A stretch of DNA of 5,735 bases. Source: an uncultured Porphyromonas sp. (GTDB lineage: Bacteria > Bacteroidota > Bacteroidia > Bacteroidales > Porphyromonadaceae). The notes below the pieces were generated by a model that was not told the DNA's origin, searched no databases, and worked only from the letters and a program-made list of their open reading frames with translations. The translations under genes and the position numbers were made by a program. The DNA lies in assembly GCA_945965245.1 (NCBI GenBank), contig CAMFNC010000096.1:1-5735 (forward strand). Direction: 5' to 3'. Shown piece after piece: positions 5,205 to 5,735 of this stretch; the first letter of the stretch is position 1, and every line of letters starts with the position of its first letter.

Positions 5205-5735
5205 ATGAATTTGCAACAATTGGAATATATCATTGCGCTAGCAGAACAGCAGCATTTTGGTCGAGCTGCCGAGGCGTGTAACGTTACACAACCCACGCTG
5301 AGTGCCATGATTCAAAAATTGGAGGATGAGTTGGGTATAAAAATCTTCGATAGAAGCCGACAACCCATTTCCACCACAGAGATAGGTTCGCACGTCATTC
5401 TGCAAGCCAAAGAAACGCTTCGCTCTGCCGAACAAATCAAAGGGGTGATAGATGAAGCGCGTCACTCACTCAAAGGTTGTGTGCGCATGGGGGTTCTGCC
5501 CACCATCTCTCCTTACCTTGTGCCACGAATTCTTACTCCTCTTGCTAAGATGCTGCCGGAACTGACGCTGAACATAAGTGACCGGCAGACTTCGCAATGC
5601 GAGATTTTGCTGGACGAAGGGGAGTTAGATGTGTGTATTATGGCCACAGATTTGACACGAGATAGTTTTACAGAGAAAATCCTTTATTATGAGGAGTTTA
5701 TCGTCTATGTGACAGAAAAAGAGGATTTGTATAAA
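5205..5735 (+). CDS. oxyR: LysR-family transcriptional regulator, OxyR-like, N-terminal 177 codons (runs off right edge)
   Basis: LysR-type regulators bind DNA as tetramers through an N-terminal winged helix-turn-helix and sense a signal in the C-terminal domain; OxyR senses peroxide by a cysteine pair. Residues 1-60 are a clear LysR DNA-binding domain, with the helix-turn-helix at about 18-37 (FGRAAEACNVTQPTLSAMIQ) and then KLEDELGIKIFDRSR. The linker helix spans ~61-90, and the effector domain begins near 91 with VRMGVLPTISPYLVP, a pattern shared with Bacteroidota OxyR (peroxide-inducible genes activator). The peroxide-sensing cysteines, near residues 199 and 208 in E. coli, would lie past the window edge, so the OxyR call rests on overall resemblance. 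Start ATG 5205 gives the standard N-terminus (MNLQQLEYIIAL). There is no Shine-Dalgarno, but a well-formed Bacteroides promoter lies ~50 nt upstream. It is divergent from the 109-aa gene; no catalase, dps or ahpC gene is visible nearby. Confidence 0.85.
   Translation, partial: MNLQQLEYIIALAEQQHFGRAAEACNVTQPTLSAMIQKLEDELGIKIFDRSRQPISTTEIGSHVILQAKETLRSAEQIKGVIDEARHSLKGCVRMGVLPTISPYLVPRILTPLAKMLPELTLNISDRQTSQCEILLDEGELDVCIMATDLTRDSFTEKILYYEEFIVYVTEKEDLYK

Noticed and set aside
5042..5281. Plus-strand open frame of 79 codons in the intergenic region
   Set aside because: It overlaps the OxyR-like gene in another frame, crosses that gene's promoter, and its composition resembles no family.

Overview
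The window is a stretch of chromosome from a member of the Bacteroidota, most likely order Bacteroidales. The evidence is the close family resemblance of every protein to Bacteroidales homologues, the absence of Shine-Dalgarno sequences in front of the starts, and promoter boxes of the Bacteroides type (TTTG, about 19 nt, TAnnTTTG). All three stop codons close apparently intact genes (TAA, TAG, TGA), so the ordinary bacterial code is in use. I saw no mobile element, CRISPR array or tRNA gene.

Layout: the first ~4.87 kb is read entirely from the minus strand. In the direction of transcription it holds a small acidic conserved protein (4866-4537); trmB, tRNA m7G46 methyltransferase (4540-3785), interrupted by an in-frame TAA; mrp, an Fe-S cluster carrier ATPase (3773-2655); rnpB, the RNA of RNase P (about 2622-2254); a YihY/BrkB-family membrane protein (2242-863); a PRiA4_ORF3-like acidic protein (803-243); and the first 72 codons of miaA, tRNA dimethylallyltransferase (216-1, running off the left edge). 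A 338-nt AT-rich divergent intergenic region (4867-5204) follows, then a plus-strand LysR-family regulator resembling OxyR (from 5205, running off the right edge).

Theme: three of the minus-strand genes act on tRNA (TrmB base methylation, RNase P 5' processing, MiaA A37 prenylation), with an Fe-S carrier between them. The genes are tightly packed: an ATGA overlap, an 11-nt gap, a ~12-nt gap between mrp and the rnpB promoter box, and ~11 nt between rnpB and the membrane protein gene. This suggests one or two long transcripts with internal promoters.

The most notable observation is the single premature TAA at codon 36 of trmB. The rest of the frame is intact and all visible methyltransferase motifs are kept. 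This could be a recent loss of function, a polymorphism or a base error. Next are the lack of the usual C-terminal CxxC in Mrp, three identical TATCTTTG promoter boxes, and the tight rnpB-membrane protein junction. I found no clear evidence of a wholly new system; these are mostly core housekeeping genes.
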